A DNA stretch of 5,822 nt from Gammaproteobacteria bacterium (lineage in GTDB: Bacteria; Pseudomonadota; Gammaproteobacteria; Pseudomonadales; Halieaceae). Each line of letters begins with the position of its first letter. Within the stretch, counting starts at the first letter, position 1. Where the stretch lies: the NCBI GenBank assembly GCA_018222695.1, contig JAAEZV010000116.1:1-5822 (forward strand), written 5' to 3'. Under the pieces are notes generated by a model. The model saw only the letters and a list, made by a program, of their open reading frames with translations, was not told where the DNA came from and ran no database searches. Position numbers and translations under genes: made by a program. Of this stretch, positions 5,822 through 5,822 are shown in pieces.

Positions 5822-5822
5822 C

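Overview
The window reads as accessory catabolic chromosome from a Gram-negative bacterium. The evidence is a TonB-dependent outer-membrane receptor, a periplasmic quinohaemoprotein with a signal peptide, and purine-rich Shine-Dalgarno sites. The protein style (TonB receptor beside an SDR, an acyl-CoA dehydrogenase and a PQQ dehydrogenase) suggests a marine gammaproteobacterium, or possibly a sphingomonad. This is an inference from family habits; nothing here fixes the taxon.

Layout: positions 1-128 are a short 5' region with a weak promoter-like pair and a small hairpin. A GTG-started acyl-CoA dehydrogenase (129-1421, +) follows. After 80 bp comes a 696-residue fusion of cytochrome c and a PQQ-binding beta-propeller dehydrogenase (1502-3592, +), probably in the same transcript. 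These two genes converge, with a gap of only 13 bp, on a short-chain dehydrogenase (3606-4451, -). Upstream of the SDR on the same strand lies the C-terminal part of a TonB-dependent receptor (4583 to beyond the right edge, -). A strong intrinsic terminator (4527-4556) closes the receptor gene. The SDR therefore probably has its own promoter in the 70 bp after the terminator, where a perfect 6-1-6 palindrome sits.

Working model (inference): the receptor imports a scarce or bulky hydrophobic substrate across the outer membrane. The PQQ-haem enzyme oxidises an alcohol group in the periplasm and passes electrons to the respiratory chain through its own haem. The SDR and the acyl-CoA dehydrogenase continue oxidation in the cytoplasm. 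The substrate cannot be read from the sequence.

The most unusual item is the PQQ enzyme. It has haem at the N-terminus, no adjacent-cysteine pair at the usual site, and replaced residues at the expected metal/PQQ positions. I see no CRISPR array, tRNA, rRNA, insertion sequence, phage gene or defence system, and no frameshift in any of the four genes.
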